Positions 53,674 to 62,163 of a DNA stretch of 64,000 bases are shown here, one piece after another. The notes beneath the pieces are model-generated. The model did no database searches. It saw nothing but the letters and a program-made list of their open reading frames with translations, and was not told the DNA's origin. A program made the position numbers and the translations under genes. Positions within the stretch are counted from its first letter, which is position 1. The number at the start of each line of letters is the position of its first letter. The stretch is from Streptomyces sp. NBC_01275 (GTDB lineage: Bacteria > Actinomycetota > Actinomycetes > Streptomycetales > Streptomycetaceae). The DNA lies in the NCBI RefSeq assembly GCF_026340655.1, contig NZ_JAPEOZ010000001.1, positions 9,362,001 through 9,426,000 of the forward strand, in the 5' to 3' direction.

Positions 53674-54429
53674 TCACTCGCCCGGCTCGGCTCCGCCTTC
53701 AGCTCGGGCCCGGCGGACCAGGACCTGGGCCAGGACGAGCGCCGGGTCGATGAGGGGGACGTCCACGGCGTCGACGGTGAGCCCGAGGGGGATCTCGGTG
53801 CAGCCGGCGATCACTGCCTGCGCCCCCTGCTCGGTCAGGCGCTGTGCGGCGCGAGTCAGCAACGCGGTCGTCGTATCGTCGCGGACGCCGGCTTTCACCG
53901 CCCGGACGGCGGCCATGACCTCGCGGTCCTGGCTGGCGCCATCGGGTAGGACAAGACGGATCCCGAAGCGGTCCAGCCACTCCTGATAGAGGCCCGCGCG
54001 GACGGTGCCGGTGCTGGCGAGCAGTCCGACGGTGTGGATGCGGGGACTGAGGCTGGTGAGGTGCCGGACGACCTCGCCGATCATGTGGACGATGGGCAGG
54101 TCGACATGGTCGGCGATGCGTGGGACGAAGGCGTGTGCGGTGTTGCACGGGATGGCGATGACCGTGGCGCCGGCCTCGCGCAGAACGCGACTGCCGTCCA
54201 GAAGCCAAGGGGTGGGGTCGGGTCCGTCGCCCAGCAGCGCCTCGGTGCGGTCGGGAATGGTGGGGTCGGACCAGATGACCGTTCTCAGGTGGTCCTGGTC
54301 GCTGCTGCCCGGGGTCATCGACACCAGCTTGGCGTAGAAGTCGGCGGTGGCTGCCGGGCCCATGCCGCCGAGGATTCCGATGATCTCGGTGGCGGCGGTG
54401 GCGGCGGTGGCGGCGGTGGGGCTGTTCAC
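53674..54429 (-). CDS. Aspartate/glutamate racemase family protein
   Basis: 251 aa. ILGGMGPAATADFYAKLVSM, VIWSDPTIPDRTEALL, then the two catalytic cysteines in AIPCNTAHAF and VIAGCTEIPLGL, both present. It should interconvert L- and D-aspartate (or glutamate) without cofactor. The GTG start overlaps the symporter stop (GTGA), so the two are co-translated. Next to a dicarboxylate symporter and an aspartase, it may allow D-aspartate to be used as carbon and nitrogen source. Confidence 0.9.
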   Translation of the reverse strand: MNSPTAATAATAATEIIGILGGMGPAATADFYAKLVSMTPGSSDQDHLRTVIWSDPTIPDRTEALLGDGPDPTPWLLDGSRVLREAGATVIAIPCNTAHAFVPRIADHVDLPIVHMIGEVVRHLTSLSPRIHTVGLLASTGTVRAGLYQEWLDRFGIRLVLPDGASQDREVMAAVRAVKAGVRDDTTTALLTRAAQRLTEQGAQAVIAGCTEIPLGLTVDAVDVPLIDPALVLAQVLVRRARAEGGAEPGE

Positions 54430-55769
54430 TGTGCGGTGTCCTTCTGCAGGACCGGGGCCTGGTGCCCGGCCGGGGTGTGGGGGCTTTCGGGGGTGCCGCG
54501 TTTGGCTTCGCGCCGGTTCTCGGAGCTGTCGACGACGGCGGCGGCCAGCGAGTTGCCGATGACGTTCACGCCGGTGCGGGCCATGTCGACGATGAAGTCC
54601 ACACCGAGAAGCAGCGCGATGCCTTCGGCGGGCAGGCCGATGGAGTTGCCGGCGGCGATGAGGACGACGATGGAGGCGGAGGCGACGCCGGCCATGCCCT
54701 TGGAGAGGATCACCAGCACGCCGACCATGAGCAGCAGGGCGGGCAGTGAGGTGTCCGCGCCGTAGGCGTTGGCGAGGAAGACCAGCGCGGTCGCCTGGTA
54801 GAGAACGGAGCCGTCGGTGTTGAAGGAGTAGCCGAGGGGGACGACGAAGGAGGTCGTCGAGCGGCTGAGGCCGAACGCTTCGAGCCTGCCCATCAGCGGG
54901 GCCAGCACCGACTCGGAGCTGCGGGTGACGAACGCGATCCAGGCCAGCCCGGCAATCGACTTCAGCAGTTCGACGTAGCGGATTCGGTAGATCGCGGCGA
55001 TGAGCGGGAAGAGCACGCCGATGACGATGGCCAGGCCCGCGTACACCACGGAGATGAAGCCCAGCAGACTGCGCAGGTTGCCGAAGCCGTAGTACGCCAC
55101 GTCGTAGGAGATGAAGCCGAGTACGCCCAGTGGGGCGATCCGGATGACGTAGCCGACGACCTTGAACATGACCGCGGCGACGGACTCGAGCACCGAGGCG
55201 AAGGGCTCGGACTTCTCCCCTAGGGCGGCCATGGCGACCCCGACGAGGAGGGCGAAGACGATCGCGCCCAGCAGGTTGCCCTCGCCGAAGGCGGCGAAGA
55301 TGTTCTTCGGTACGGCGTGCAGGAGCAGTTCGTGGAAGTCGATGCCCTGGCTCAGGCCGTCCAGCTCCTTGGCGTCGGCCCCGTGGACGGGGGCGCCCTT
55401 GCCGATGCCCGTGAACTTGGCCAGGCCCACCGCGATGAGCAGGACGACGGTGGTGACGAGCTCGAAGTAGAGGATCGCCTTGCCGGCGATCCGGCCGACC
55501 TTCTTGACCGACTCCATGCGGGCGATGCCCAGCACGATGAGCGGGAAGACCAGGGGCAGGACGACGACCTGCACCAGGTTCAGGAACACCTCCCCGAGGA
55601 TCTTCATCTGCTCGCCCGCTGACGGGGCGAGGGATCCGATGAGGGCTCCGAGACCGACGGCGATGATCGACTGGATTCCGATCGGCATCCGCAGACATCG
55701 CAGCCAGAACCCCGAGGGCCGGGCCGGTGGAGTGTCTGTGCTGGTGGGACGGGGACGAGTGGTGTTCAT
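54426..55769 (-). CDS. Dicarboxylate/amino acid:cation symporter (DAACS)
   Basis: 447 aa with 8 to 10 hydrophobic segments. The GltP/DctA-type signatures are the first helix IQSIIAVGLGALIGSLAPSA, serine-rich hairpin VTRSSESVLAPLM, PLGYSFNTDGSVLYQATALV, GMAGVASASIVVL and DMARTGVNVIGNSLAAAVVD. It imports aspartate, glutamate or C4-dicarboxylates with Na+ or H+. ATG at 55769, four bases after AGGAGG. It forms an operon with the racemase and is divergent from aspartase. Confidence 0.92.
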   Translation of the reverse strand: MNTTRPRPTSTDTPPARPSGFWLRCLRMPIGIQSIIAVGLGALIGSLAPSAGEQMKILGEVFLNLVQVVVLPLVFPLIVLGIARMESVKKVGRIAGKAILYFELVTTVVLLIAVGLAKFTGIGKGAPVHGADAKELDGLSQGIDFHELLLHAVPKNIFAAFGEGNLLGAIVFALLVGVAMAALGEKSEPFASVLESVAAVMFKVVGYVIRIAPLGVLGFISYDVAYYGFGNLRSLLGFISVVYAGLAIVIGVLFPLIAAIYRIRYVELLKSIAGLAWIAFVTRSSESVLAPLMGRLEAFGLSRSTTSFVVPLGYSFNTDGSVLYQATALVFLANAYGADTSLPALLLMVGVLVILSKGMAGVASASIVVLIAAGNSIGLPAEGIALLLGVDFIVDMARTGVNVIGNSLAAAVVDSSENRREAKRGTPESPHTPAGHQAPVLQKDTAQ

Positions 55770-55784
55770 GAGACCTCCTGACAT

Positions 55785-55807
55785 ATGCAATATATTGCGT
55801 TCTGCAT
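55785..55807. promoter_or_regulatory. Candidate GntR operator between symporter and aspartase
   Basis: It contains the perfect palindrome GCAATATATTGC (55787-55798) and shares ATATTGCGT-C with the element over the GntR start at 53649. It lies 16 bases upstream of the symporter start and about 100 bases from the divergent aspartase start, so it could control both. Confidence 0.6.
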
Positions 55808-55903
55808 GTTGGTCGGTAACACTGAGGCCGGAGGCGGTGGCCTGTCAAGGGCCCCGTATCGGCATCCCGGATGACGTCCGGCGGCAGTGACGAGGAGCAT
55901 CAG

Positions 55904-57328
55904 ATGGCGCAGACCACGCGAACGGAGCACGACCTGGTGGGCGACAAGGAGGTCCCCGCCGACGCCTACTACGGGGTGCACACCGTGCGGGCCGTGGAGA
56001 ACTTCGCGATCACCGGATCGACCATCGCCCGGTTCCCCGACCTGATCGCCGCACTGGCCGCGGTCAAGCAGGCGGCCGCGCGGGCCAACCGCGACCTCGG
56101 CCTGCTGCCGGCGGACATCGCCGAAGCGATCATCAGCGCCTGCGAGGAGATAGGCGCCGGACAACTGCACGAGCAGTTCGTCGTCGACCCCGTCCAGGGC
56201 GGGGCGGGCACCTCCACCAACATGAACGCCAACGAGGTCATCGCCAACCGAGCCCTGGAAATCCTCGGCCACCCCCGCGGCTGCTACGAGGTGATCCACT
56301 CCCTCGACCACGTCAACCTCGGCCAGAGCACCAACGACGTCTACCCCACCGCCGTCCGCCTGGCCCTGGTCGCCTCACTGCGCCGGCTCGGCGATTCGCT
56401 GCAGGCTCTGGCCGCGGCCTTCACCGCGAAGGCGGCGGAGTTCAGCGATGTGCTGAAGATGGGCCGCACCCAACTCCAGGACGCCGTCCCCATGACGCTG
56501 GGTCAGGAGTTCACCACCTATGCCGTCATGATCGGGGAGGACCGCCAGCGCCTCACCGAGGCCGCCGCCCTGCTGCTGGAGTCCAACCTCGGCGGCACGG
56601 CCATCGGCACCGGCATCAACGGCCACCCCCGCTACGCCGAACTCGCCTGCGCGTACCTCGCGGAGATCAGCGGCGAACCCGTCCGGTCGGCGGGCGACCT
56701 CATCGAGGCCACCCAGGACTGCGGCGCCTTCGTCCAGCTCTCGGGCGTCCTCAAGCGCGTCGCCGTGAAACTCTCCAAGACCTGCAACGATCTGCGCCTG
56801 GCCTCGTCCGGCCCCACCGCAGGACTCGGCGAGATCAATCTGCCGCCGGTGCAGGCGGGTTCGTCGATCATGCCCGGCAAGGTCAACCCGGTGATCCCCG
56901 AAGTCGTCAACCAGGTCGCCTTCGAGGTCATCGGCAACGACCTGACCGTCACCATGGCCGCCGAAGCCGGACAGCTCCAGCTCAACGCCTTCGAACCGGT
57001 CATCGCATACAGCTTGCTGCGCTCCCTGACCCACCTGCGCGCCGCCTGCGACACCCTGGCCACCCGCTGCGTCCCCGGCATCACCGCCAACCGCGAACAC
57101 CTCCACGACACGGTCCACCGCTCCATCGGACTGGTGACCGCGCTCGCCCCGTACATCGGCTACGCCGCCGGTACCGCCCTCGCCCGTCAGGCCCTGGACA
57201 CCGGCCGAGCCGTCAGGGATCTCGCCGCCGAAGCCGGCCTGCTCACCACCGATCAACTGGAAGCGATCCTGCGGCCCGAGAACCTCACCGGGCACTCCGC
57301 CCAGCCGTCGACAGCAGCCGCTCGGTGA
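55904..57328 (+). CDS. aspA: Aspartate ammonia-lyase
   Basis: 474 aa. It is a fumarase/aspartase superfamily enzyme: DKEVPADAYYGVHTVRAVEN, GGAGTSTNMNANEVIANRAL, HVNLGQSTNDVYPTAVRLAL, KMGRTQLQDAVPMTLGQEF, GTGINGHPRYAE and the signature SSIMPGKVNPVIPEVVNQVA with its catalytic Ser. The GGTAIGTGIN and KVNPVIPEV forms are aspartase-like. It converts L-aspartate to fumarate and ammonia. ATG at 55904, six bases after GAGGAG; an upstream in-frame start has no good site. Divergent from the symporter-racemase operon. Confidence 0.92.
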   Translation: MAQTTRTEHDLVGDKEVPADAYYGVHTVRAVENFAITGSTIARFPDLIAALAAVKQAAARANRDLGLLPADIAEAIISACEEIGAGQLHEQFVVDPVQGGAGTSTNMNANEVIANRALEILGHPRGCYEVIHSLDHVNLGQSTNDVYPTAVRLALVASLRRLGDSLQALAAAFTAKAAEFSDVLKMGRTQLQDAVPMTLGQEFTTYAVMIGEDRQRLTEAAALLLESNLGGTAIGTGINGHPRYAELACAYLAEISGEPVRSAGDLIEATQDCGAFVQLSGVLKRVAVKLSKTCNDLRLASSGPTAGLGEINLPPVQAGSSIMPGKVNPVIPEVVNQVAFEVIGNDLTVTMAAEAGQLQLNAFEPVIAYSLLRSLTHLRAACDTLATRCVPGITANREHLHDTVHRSIGLVTALAPYIGYAAGTALARQALDTGRAVRDLAAEAGLLTTDQLEAILRPENLTGHSAQPSTAAAR

Positions 57329-57339
57329 AGCAAGCAATC

Positions 57340-57421
57340 GGATTGCCCTATCCAGTTTCGTGGTACGGTGGCCGGGAACCGGATAGCCCTATCCGAATCA
57401 TGAAAACGGATAGGGCTATCC
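57340..57421. promoter_or_regulatory. Three TetR-type operators before the SDR gene
   Basis: GGATTGCCCTATCC (57340-57353), GGATAGCCCTATCC (57381-57394) and GGATAGGGCTATCC (57408-57421). The last two are exact reverse complements of each other. The same 14-mer lies upstream of the TetR gene at 58934-58947, linking the two promoters. Confidence 0.8.
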
Positions 57422-57467
57422 ATACTCTTCGGCTTCCTCTGCCCTGTCTTCCACGAAAGGACTTGCT

Positions 57468-58145
57468 GTGACCAGCATCGCCATAGTCGGAGCCGGCCCC
57501 CAGCTGGGCCTGGCCATCGCCCGCGCCTTCGGCTCCCACGGCCTCGACATCGCCCTGATCTCCCGCAACCGCGACAAGCTCGACGGGCTCGTCGGCAAGC
57601 TCACCGCCGAGGGCGTCACCGCCGCCGCGTTCCCGGCGGACGTGCTCGACCGCGACGCGCTCACCCAGGCGCTCAAGGACGCCGCCACCCGGTTCGGTGG
57701 CATCGACGTGCTGGAGTACTCCCCGGTGGGAACGTTCGGCTCCACCGTTCTGACCACTCCGGCCGACACCGACCCCTCGCATGTGCAGCAGGAGATGGAG
57801 TTCCAGCTGTACGGGGCCATCGCCGCCACGAAGGCGGTGCTGCCCGCGATGCGCGAGGCCGGCGCGGGCACCCTGCTCTACACCACCGGCGCCGGCTCCA
57901 TCGACCCCGTGCCGCAGGTCGGCAACGTCAACGCCGCCGCCGCGGCCCTGCGCAACTGGGCGATCAACCTGCACAAGGAACTGGACGGCACCGGCATCCA
58001 GGCCGCCCACGTCGGCATCGACGTGTCGATCGGCATGTCGGTCGTCCCCGGATTCCCGACGGCCCGGCCCGAGCAGATCTCCCCCGTCTACTGGGAACTG
58101 CACACCACGAAGCGGGACCAGGCCGAGCTCGTGTTCAGCCTCTGA
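57468..58145 (+). CDS. SDR-fold protein lacking the catalytic Tyr-Lys pair
   Basis: 225 aa. Rossmann start IAIVGAGPQLGLAIARAFGS, IALISRNRDKLDGLVGKLTA and FPADVLDRDALTQALKDAAT. The Ser position is in LLYTTGAGSID. Where classical SDRs have Y---K this protein reads VGNVNAAAAALRNWA, so Tyr and Lys are absent. It may bind NAD(P) without classical catalysis, or use another mechanism. GTG start six bases after AAAGGA. Controlled by TetR-type operators just upstream and convergent with the TetR gene. Confidence 0.85.
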   Translation: MTSIAIVGAGPQLGLAIARAFGSHGLDIALISRNRDKLDGLVGKLTAEGVTAAAFPADVLDRDALTQALKDAATRFGGIDVLEYSPVGTFGSTVLTTPADTDPSHVQQEMEFQLYGAIAATKAVLPAMREAGAGTLLYTTGAGSIDPVPQVGNVNAAAAALRNWAINLHKELDGTGIQAAHVGIDVSIGMSVVPGFPTARPEQISPVYWELHTTKRDQAELVFSL

Positions 58146-58215
58146 CATCGGACCGACTTCGTGATCCGCCCCTCCTCGAACCTTGCATCGCTCCGATGGC
58201 CGTCGCCCCCCGAGG

Positions 58216-58914
58216 TCAGGTGCTCGTGCCTGTCGGCGGGGCGGTGGGGCCTGCCGGGCTGTTGCGGAGCATGGCCTGGTAGAGAGCGGCGTGCTCGGGC
58301 GAGGCGGGCAGCGGGCCGCGCGCGGGGGCCTCCAGGGACTGGATCGTCAGGGCGACGACGCGTCGCCAGGCGTCGGGAGCGGCATCGCCGCAGGCGTTGA
58401 CGACGCCGGCGTTGGCCATGTGGATCAGTACGAGGTCCGAGGGGTCGAAGTCCTCGCGCAGCCGGCCGGTGGCCTTGGCTCGGTCGATGAGCCGCACCAT
58501 GCCCTCGTACGCCTCATTGCGGCGCTCCTCCATGGCCTTGGCGGTGGGGAAGGTCATGGTCAGCACGTCGGCGAAGCCGTAGTCGGCGGCCTGCATCGCG
58601 CAGGCGGCCTCGATGTAGCCGGTGAAACCGTGCCAGGGGTCGGGGTCGTCGAGGGCGACGGCGACCGCGTCGGCGTAGGCGCTCATACGGTCGGAGAAGA
58701 CGGCGGCGACCAGCTCCTCCTTCGCGGGGAAGTGGCGGAGGATGGTGGCGATCCCCACTCCGGCCTCGCGGGCCACGGAGGCCATGGAGGCGTTCAGGCC
58801 GTCGCGCCCCAACACCGTGCGCCCGGCGGCGATGATCCGCGCCCGGTTGCGCTCGGCGTCGCTGCGCAGCGGTGGGGCGGCGCGGTTGTCGGGGTGCGGG
58901 GTGCCAGGCTTCAT
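58216..58914 (-). CDS. TetR-family repressor
   Basis: 232 aa. HTH region ERNRARIIAAGRTVLGRDGL, NASMASVAREAGVGIATILR, HFPAKEELVAAVFSDR, followed by the helical ligand domain (FTGYIEAACAMQAADYGFAD, VLTMTFPTAKAMEERRNEAY). TetR proteins of this class usually respond to a drug or small metabolite and repress a neighbouring oxidoreductase or pump. Its own operator is 20 bases upstream of the start, and identical or near-identical copies lie before the SDR gene. Confidence 0.92.
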   Translation of the reverse strand: MKPGTPHPDNRAAPPLRSDAERNRARIIAAGRTVLGRDGLNASMASVAREAGVGIATILRHFPAKEELVAAVFSDRMSAYADAVAVALDDPDPWHGFTGYIEAACAMQAADYGFADVLTMTFPTAKAMEERRNEAYEGMVRLIDRAKATGRLREDFDPSDLVLIHMANAGVVNACGDAAPDAWRRVVALTIQSLEAPARGPLPASPEHAALYQAMLRNSPAGPTAPPTGTST

Positions 58915-58930
58915 GCCGACCAGTCTAGCA

Positions 58931-58950
58931 ATCGGATAGGGCTATCCGAT
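58931..58950. promoter_or_regulatory. TetR operator upstream of the tetR gene
   Basis: ATCGGATAGGGCTATCCGAT is a 20-base near-perfect palindrome (only the central base pair step mismatches) and carries the same GGATAGGGCTATCC core as the sites before the SDR gene. It indicates autorepression. Confidence 0.8.
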
Positions 58951-59050
58951 TCCAGTGCCATGCTGATTCGGCAAGCGCACTCGCCGTCGGAGTGCGGCGG
59001 GGCGGCGGCCACCCCGCCGCACTCTCCTCGGGGCCGGGGCGCTCGGCGGA

Positions 59051-59731
59051 TCAGTCCTCGGGCAGGAGCCATCCGATGTGCAGTTCTTTCGCGCCGGGGC
59101 GGAACGTCTGCATGAGCTCGGCGCGCTCGGGGTCGTTTTCGGGGAGGCTGTCGGCGAGGAGGGCCTGCGCGGCGAGCGTCTGGGGCCGGGCGCCGAGCGC
59201 GGCGCGCAGGTGGAGTGAGCGGCGCAGCATCGCGATCCGCTCGGCGGGCTCCTTGTGCGGTGCGAGGTGCCGGATGATGTAGGACTCGAAGTAGCCGTCG
59301 CCGGACTTCGTCGCGATCTCGAGAGCTGTCTCGTAGCGCGGGAGGGCGCCCGCCGGGTCCTCGTCGATGTTGTCCAGCAGGACGGCCCAGTGGTACTCGG
59401 CCCAACCGCGCAGCTTCTCGTCGCCGCTCTCCACCGCCGCGCGGTAGCCGGCCTCGGCCACGGCGCGGTCGTCGGCGCGGGGGTCGCGCTGGAACAGCAG
59501 GCGGCTGTAGGCCAGTCGCGCCGTGAGCAGGTGCGCGGTCGGCGATGCGGGATCGAGCGCCGCGACCGCCTTCTCGGCCTCCTCATGGCCCTCGATCCGG
59601 AAGAACCAGCGGTCGACGGCGATCTCCGCGCGCAGCTCGGGCTCGGCGTCCGGGCCCAAGGCGGCGAGCGCGGCGTCCCACTCCCCGAGCAGCTGCAGAC
59701 GGCGGGCTATGTAGGTGTCATCAGGTAACAT
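59051..59731 (-). CDS. TPR-like hypothetical protein
   Basis: 226 aa, almost entirely helical and Ala/Leu/Glu-rich: ARRLQLLGEWDAALAALGPD, TAHLLTARLAYSRLLFQRDP, LRGWAEYHWAVLLDNIDEDP, AGALPRYETALEIATKSGDG, YFESYIIRHLAPHKEPAERI. It resembles a row of tetratricopeptide-type hairpins, hence a possible protein-binding scaffold. It is divergent from the CGNR zinc-finger gene with an inverted repeat across the start, so the two may be co-controlled. Confidence 0.75.
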   Translation of the reverse strand: MLPDDTYIARRLQLLGEWDAALAALGPDAEPELRAEIAVDRWFFRIEGHEEAEKAVAALDPASPTAHLLTARLAYSRLLFQRDPRADDRAVAEAGYRAAVESGDEKLRGWAEYHWAVLLDNIDEDPAGALPRYETALEIATKSGDGYFESYIIRHLAPHKEPAERIAMLRRSLHLRAALGARPQTLAAQALLADSLPENDPERAELMQTFRPGAKELHIGWLLPED

Positions 59732-59740
59732 GGCACCTAC
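59708..59740. promoter_or_regulatory. Inverted repeat TGTAGGTG...CACCTACA in a divergent promoter
   Basis: Eight-base arms TGTAGGTG and CACCTACA, separated by about 16 bases that contain the minus-strand start codon. A third copy, TGTAGGTG, follows at about 59756, in front of the plus-strand CGNR gene. It is probably an operator for the CGNR protein or another regulator. Confidence 0.55.
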
Positions 59741-59768
59741 AATAAGAAGCGGCGATGTAGGTGGTCAA

Positions 59769-60287
59769 GTGCAATACGGTGACTACATTGGAAACGTGAC
59801 GCGGTTGGCCGTCGAGCTGGCCAATACCGGGACCCTCGACCAGCACGGCGAACTGGTCGCCGCGTTCTTCGCAGAGCACGAGGTCACTCCGCCGCCGGGC
59901 GGCGACTACGGCGAGCTGCCGGACCTCGTGCGCACGGCCCTGGCGCAGTCGGTCGACGGCGCCGCCCCCGAGGCCGTGCACCGCCTGCTGCGCGACTATC
60001 CGCCGGAAATGCACCTGTCCGACCACGACGGCCTCGGCGGCTGGCACATTCACTTCAGCCGCAACGGCACCCCGGCCAAGCGCTGGGTCGGCCAGCAGAT
60101 CGCCGCCAAGCTCGCCCTGGTCGCGGCCGGGGATCCGGCGGTGACGCTGGGGCGGTGCGCCGCGGCCGGGTGCGGAAACTACTTCGTGGACCAGTCACGG
60201 AACCGGACGCGCCGGTTCTGCTCCAACGCGTGTGCGAGCCGGACGACGGTCGCGGCTTATCGGGCCCGGGCGGCGAAAGACTCCTAG
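59769..60287 (+). CDS. CGNR zinc-finger protein
   Basis: 172 aa. The N-terminal ABATE-like region (VTRLAVELANTGTLDQHGEL, HFSRNGTPAKRWVGQQIAAK) is followed by the zinc finger CAAAGCGNYFVDQSRNRTRR, FCSNACASRTTVAAYRAR. The four Cys (C-x4-C ... C-x3-C) and the CGN(Y)-D-S-N-RR-CS--C signature fit the family. CGNR proteins are putative stress-responsive transcription regulators. I chose GTG at 59769; the frame is open upstream, overlapping the divergent gene's start. Confidence 0.85.
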   Translation: MQYGDYIGNVTRLAVELANTGTLDQHGELVAAFFAEHEVTPPPGGDYGELPDLVRTALAQSVDGAAPEAVHRLLRDYPPEMHLSDHDGLGGWHIHFSRNGTPAKRWVGQQIAAKLALVAAGDPAVTLGRCAAAGCGNYFVDQSRNRTRRFCSNACASRTTVAAYRARAAKDS

Positions 60288-60601
60288 CAGAGTCTGTTGT
60301 GGAGTCGTCGCCGGCCGTCGATCGGTTCGGTGATGCCGCCCCGACGTCGGCTGCGGCCGCCCGTCCCGTCGACTCTCTGCTCCGGTGCCTGGAGGGGGAG
60401 CCCTGGTTCGGCCCGCTGAACCGAGCGTCCCCGGAATCCTGGCAGGCCTCGGCCGGGACTCCACCGCAAGTGACGGCTCGCCCGGGCTCGTCCACGGGAA
60501 CCAGAAAAGATTCGGACGGCGATGTCGAGAACCCGTGTCCGGCTCCGTCCCAGCGGTGAACGCGACCAAAATAGGCCGCACCAGCACTGAGGAGAACCAC
60601 G
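60288..60601. other. Intergenic region before the YCII gene
   Basis: About 314 bases. No recognisable gene or strong hairpin. It should contain the promoter of the YCII-sigma pair; a good ribosome site (GAGGAGA) sits at the end. Confidence 0.45.
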
Positions 60602-61009
60602 ATGGCCAAGTACCTGCTGCTCAAGCACTACCGAGGTGCCCCGGCTGCGGTCAACGACGTGCCCATGGACCAGTGGACGCAGGAGGAGATCTCCGCGCAC
60701 ATCCAGTACATGAACGACTTCGCGGCCCGGCTGGAGGGTACCGGCGAGTTCGTCGACGGTCAGGCGCTCGCCCCCGAGGGGACGTTCGTCCGGTACGACG
60801 GAGAGGGCCGCCCGCCGGTCACCGACGGCCCGTTCGCCGAGACCAAGGACCTCATCGCCGGCTGGATGGTGATCGACGTCGACAGCTACGAGCGCGCCGT
60901 CGAACTGGCCGGGGAACTGTCGGCAGCCCCCGGGGCGGGCGGGAAGCCGATCCACGAGTGGCTCGAGCTGCGCCCGTTCCTGACCGCACCCCCCACCATC
61001 ACGGAGTGA
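60602..61009 (+). CDS. YCII/DGPF-domain protein
   Basis: 135 aa. MAKYLLLKHYRGAP at the start, then FVRYDGEGRPPVTDGPFAET, KDLIAGWMVIDVDSYERAVE and HEWLELRPF. The TDGPFAETK block is the DGPF signature of YCII-related proteins that accompany ECF42-type sigma factors. Its role is thought to be linked to the sigma factor, but the biochemistry is unknown. The sigma-factor gene begins eight bases after its stop. Confidence 0.9.
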   Translation: MAKYLLLKHYRGAPAAVNDVPMDQWTQEEISAHIQYMNDFAARLEGTGEFVDGQALAPEGTFVRYDGEGRPPVTDGPFAETKDLIAGWMVIDVDSYERAVELAGELSAAPGAGGKPIHEWLELRPFLTAPPTITE

Positions 61010-61017
61010 GTCCTGAA

Positions 61018-62163
61018 GTGAACGAGGTCCTGCTCCGCAGCCTCACGCCGAGCGTGCTCGGGATCCTCGTCCGCCGCGGAGCCGACTTCGCGGCGGCCGA
61101 GGACGCCGTACAGGACGCGCTGGTGGAGGCGGTCCGCGTCTGGCCGGCCGACCCTCCGCGGGATGCGAAGGGCTGGCTGGTCACCGTGGCCTGGCGCCGG
61201 TTCCTCGACCAGGCGCGGGCGGACACCGCCCGCCGCCGACGTGAGGACCGCCTCGACGAGGAGCCGGCCCCCGGACCCGCGCCCGCCGTGGACGACACCC
61301 TCCAGCTCTACTTCCTGTGCGCCCACCCGTCGCTGACGCCGTCGTCCGCGGTCGCCCTCACGCTGCGCGCCGTCGGAGGGCTCACCACCCGCCAGATCGC
61401 CCAGGCCTACCTCGTGCCCGAGGCCACCATGGCCCAGCGGATCAGCCGGGCCAAGCGCACCGTCTCCGGCGTGCGCTTCGACCAGCCCGGCGACGTCGCC
61501 ACCGTGCTGCGCGTCCTCTACCTGGTCTTCAACGAGGGCTACTCCGGCGACGTCGACCTCGCCGCCGAGGCCATCCGCCTCACCCGCCGGCTCGCGGCCC
61601 AGATCGACCATCCCGAGGTGGCCGGACTGCTCGCCCTCATGCTGCTGCACCACGCCCGGCGCGCCGCCCGCACCACACCCGACGGCAGCCTGGTGCCGCT
61701 CGCCGAGCAGGACCGCGGCCGGTGGGACACGAAGCTGATCGCCGAGGGCGTCGGGATCCTGCAGGCGGCCCTCGCCCGCGACCGGCTGGGCGAGTTCCAG
61801 GCCCAGGCCGCCATCGCCGCGCTCCACGCCGACGCGCCCACCACCGAGGAGACCGACTGGGTGCAGATCGTCGAGTGGTACGACGAACTCGCGCGCCTGA
61901 CCGACAGCCCGGTCGTCCGGCTCAACCGCGCGGTGGCCGTCGGCGAGGCCGACGGACCGCGCGCCGGGCTGGCCGCGCTCGCGGCGCTGGACGACTCGCT
62001 GCCCCGCCACACCGCGGTGGCGGCCTACCTCCACGAACGCGACGGCGACCTGACGACGGCGGCACGGCTGTACGCCGAGGCGGCCCACAAGGCGCCCGAC
62101 CTCGCCGAACGCGACCACCTGACCCGCCAGGCCGCCCGCCTCAACGCCCGCCGCAGTCACTGA
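61018..62163 (+). CDS. ECF-type RNA polymerase sigma factor (ECF42 group)
   Basis: 381 aa. Sigma region 2 (RRGADFAAAEDAVQDALVEA, PADPPRDAKGWLVTVAWRRF, LDQARADTARRRRED) and region 4 (TLRAVGGLTTRQIAQAYLVP, EATMAQRISRAKR) are followed by a 200-residue C-terminal extension (VLYLVFNEGYSG, LMLLHHARRAARTTPDG, NRAVAVGEADGPRAGLAALA) with TPR-like helices, characteristic of ECF42. No anti-sigma gene is adjacent; in this group the extension is thought to take over control. GTG start at 61018. Forms an operon with the YCII gene. Confidence 0.92.
   Translation: MNEVLLRSLTPSVLGILVRRGADFAAAEDAVQDALVEAVRVWPADPPRDAKGWLVTVAWRRFLDQARADTARRRREDRLDEEPAPGPAPAVDDTLQLYFLCAHPSLTPSSAVALTLRAVGGLTTRQIAQAYLVPEATMAQRISRAKRTVSGVRFDQPGDVATVLRVLYLVFNEGYSGDVDLAAEAIRLTRRLAAQIDHPEVAGLLALMLLHHARRAARTTPDGSLVPLAEQDRGRWDTKLIAEGVGILQAALARDRLGEFQAQAAIAALHADAPTTEETDWVQIVEWYDELARLTDSPVVRLNRAVAVGEADGPRAGLAALAALDDSLPRHTAVAAYLHERDGDLTTAARLYAEAAHKAPDLAERDHLTRQAARLNARRSH

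Noticed and set aside
53674..55848. A 724-codon protein covering racemase and symporter regions
   Set aside because: Only the last 251 codons match the racemase. The upper part is out of frame with the symporter, which is complete in its own frame.
60385..62163. A 592-codon sigma factor start
   Set aside because: The upstream 211 codons overlap the YCII gene and look non-coding. GTG at 61018 gives the usual ECF42 length.
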